The notes beneath the pieces were generated by a model that made no database searches, was not told where the DNA came from, and saw nothing but the letters and a program-made list of their open reading frames with translations. Shown piece after piece: positions 5,523 through 6,532 of a stretch of 6,532 bases of DNA. The DNA is taken from positions 1 through 6,532 of the forward strand of contig DYKL01000201.1 of assembly GCA_020722645.1 (NCBI GenBank), in the 5' to 3' direction. The DNA comes from Acetofilamentum sp. (GTDB lineage: Bacteria > Bacteroidota > Bacteroidia > Bacteroidales > JAFGUD01). Position 1 is the stretch's first letter; every line of letters starts with the position of its first letter. A program made the translations under genes and the position numbers.

Positions 5523-6398
5523 ATGAAAAAGTATCTTTTATTATTAAGTTTCATTATCGCAGTCTTTTCATTTTATTCATGTGGAGATGATGAAGAAATT
5601 GAAAGACTTCAGGCACAAAACGACAGTCTTCAGAACGTAGCAAACGAAAGTAATGCGCAGGTTGAAGAATTTATGGAAGCATTCAACGAAATTCAACAAA
5701 ATTTGAACACAATCAAACAAAAAGAGCAAATCATCGACCTTAATGCAACTGCAGATGGCGAAATGTCCCCTGATATGGTTGACCAAATCAACAACGATAT
5801 TATAACAATATACGAACTTATGATTGAAAACAAAGAAGCACTTTCAACTTTAAAAAGCAAAATTGCTGCTTCGGGAACAAAAAACAAAGAACTTCAGGAT
5901 ATGTTGAAATTGTACGAAGATCAAATGACTCAAAAAGACGAAGAAATTACTCTACTTAAACAAAAGCTTGAAGAAATGAACTTTAATATGCAGGAACTTA
6001 ATGAAAAAATTGGCGATTTAGAGTCTAATTTAGATACACTTCAGCAAATTACAGAACAACAAGACCAAACAATCAACGAACAAGATAAATTATTACATAC
6101 TACTTATTATGTAATAGGAACAAAAGATGAATTAAAAGCAAATAATATTCTTACAAAAGACGGTTTATTATCTAAGTTATCTATTGATGCTAATTTTAAT
6201 AAATCATATTTTACCGAAAGTGATTACAGAAATTTGAATGAAATTCCTATTAATCACAAAAAAATTGAAATTATAACACAGCACCCATCTGACTCATATA
6301 CTGTTATTGAATCGGAAGGAACTGTTACTAAAATAAAGATCAATAACAAAGATAAATTCTGGTCATTGAGCAAATTTTTGGTTATTGTTTTAAAATAG
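5523..6398 (+). CDS. Predicted surface lipoprotein with long coiled coil and conserved-looking C-terminal domain
   Basis: The 291-residue product has a lipoprotein signal (MKKYLLLLSFIIAVFSFYSC) with Cys20 as the lipid-bearing residue. The next residues, GDDEE (21-25), resemble the acidic export signal that sends Bacteroidota lipoproteins to the cell surface. Residues about 24-66 and 100-192 have heptad-like Leu/Ile spacing with many Glu, Gln and Lys, which indicates a coiled coil broken by a looser stretch (72-92). Residues about 194-291 form a distinct globular part (TYYVIGTKDELKANNIL, then YFTESDYRNLNEIP and FWSLSKFLVIV). From memory this layout resembles Bacteroidales lipoproteins annotated as Cbp1-like collagen-binding adhesins; that name is a resemblance only. 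DSL (34-36) and DTL (171-173) fit the Bacteroidota O-glycosylation motif D(S/T)(A/I/L/V/M/T). The gene is monocistronic, with its own promoter box and a terminator 13 bases past its stop. Confidence 0.85.
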   Translation: MKKYLLLLSFIIAVFSFYSCGDDEEIERLQAQNDSLQNVANESNAQVEEFMEAFNEIQQNLNTIKQKEQIIDLNATADGEMSPDMVDQINNDIITIYELMIENKEALSTLKSKIAASGTKNKELQDMLKLYEDQMTQKDEEITLLKQKLEEMNFNMQELNEKIGDLESNLDTLQQITEQQDQTINEQDKLLHTTYYVIGTKDELKANNILTKDGLLSKLSIDANFNKSYFTESDYRNLNEIPINHKKIEIITQHPSDSYTVIESEGTVTKIKINNKDKFWSLSKFLVIVLK

Positions 6399-6410
6399 TA
6401 AATTTATACC

Positions 6411-6466
6411 AAAAAAGAGGTAGCATCTGACTATTTTTTTTATGTTGGATTTTGCCTCTTTTTTTT
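6411..6466. terminator. Terminator-like hairpin after the lipoprotein gene, usable from both sides
   Basis: AAAAAAGAGG (6411-6420) pairs perfectly with CCTCTTTTTT (6455-6464). The T-run continues to 6466 on the plus strand and gives six T on the minus strand. The 34-base interior can form a second short stem (AGCAT 6422-6426 with ATGTT 6442-6446, one wobble). It starts 13 bases past the lipoprotein stop. The symmetry suggests the next gene to the right may converge on it. Confidence 0.7.
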
Positions 6467-6475
6467 AACCTAATC

Positions 6476-6507
6476 AATAACAATAATTCGTTAATTTTTC
6501 AATTAGC
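6476..6507 (+). repeat. Dispersed intergenic repeat, copy 2 (32 bp)
   Basis: This stretch is identical to 2039-2070 in the same orientation, including the TAATTCGTTAAT arm (6484-6495). It lies 10 bases after the lipoprotein terminator. The match to copy 1 stops sharply at AATTAGC, where a different motif begins. Confidence 0.85.
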
Positions 6508-6532
6508 GTCATCCTGAGTAATAACGAAGGAA
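6508..6532 (+). repeat. Partial GTCATCCTGAG...CGAAGGA repeat-like motif, cut by window end
   Basis: GTCATCCTGAG, TAATAA, CGAAGGA follows copy 2 directly. From memory, GTCATCCTGAG joined to CGAAGGATC is a motif scattered between genes in many bacterial genomes, Bacteroidota included. TCCT (6512-6515) and AGGA (6528-6531) are inverted, so it can fold into a hairpin. Only one, incomplete copy is visible, so identity as a repeat rests on recollection. Confidence 0.45.

Noticed and set aside
1..6532. CRISPR array, tRNA/rRNA, transposase, phage, toxin-antitoxin or defence genes
   Set aside because: I looked on both strands and found no regularly spaced repeats, no cloverleaf-like sequences, and no gene with motifs of these systems.

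Overview
The window looks like chromosomal DNA of an AT-rich member of the Bacteroidota, probably Bacteroidales-like. The signs are strongly A/T-biased intergenic DNA, no Shine-Dalgarno-like sequence ahead of any start codon, several perfect TAnnTTTG boxes (the Bacteroidota -7 promoter element), and a lipoprotein whose cysteine is followed by an acidic run like the Bacteroidota surface-export signal. Species cannot be told from this.

Layout, left to right. Minus-strand genes: a bacterioferritin-comigratory-type peroxiredoxin (bcp, 144-599); then, upstream of it and separated by a clear intrinsic terminator, serine hydroxymethyltransferase (glyA, 656-1948). A 361-base gene-free stretch (1949-2309) holds a hairpin in the glyA leader and a dispersed repeat with inverted-repeat structure. 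Next is a two-gene minus-strand unit read right to left: a LytTR-type response regulator (2964-3677) and, 15 bases downstream, a secreted beta-rich protein of unknown function (2310-2948). A divergent promoter region (about 3787-3873) separates this from a plus-strand pair: GTP cyclohydrolase I (folE, 3940-4575) and a small single-membrane-segment, Lys/Glu-rich protein (4597-4941). A YjbQ/UPF0047 family gene (4954-5364) points back at this pair, with only 12 bases between the stop codons. After a second divergent promoter region comes a predicted surface lipoprotein with a long coiled coil (5523-6398), closed by a bidirectional terminator-like hairpin (6411-6466). The last 57 bases hold a second exact copy of the dispersed repeat, abutting part of a different repeat-like motif cut by the window edge.

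Function. glyA and folE both belong to folate/one-carbon metabolism (5,10-methylene-THF formation and the first step of pterin synthesis), but they lie in different transcription units and are not adjacent, so joint control is not shown. The other genes are a thiol peroxidase, a regulator with a probable secreted partner, and envelope proteins. I see no defence system, phage, transposase gene, CRISPR array, tRNA or rRNA. Most of the window is ordinary core genome. The parts most worth a second look are the two-copy intergenic repeat, the orphan LytTR regulator with its secreted partner, and the lipoprotein.
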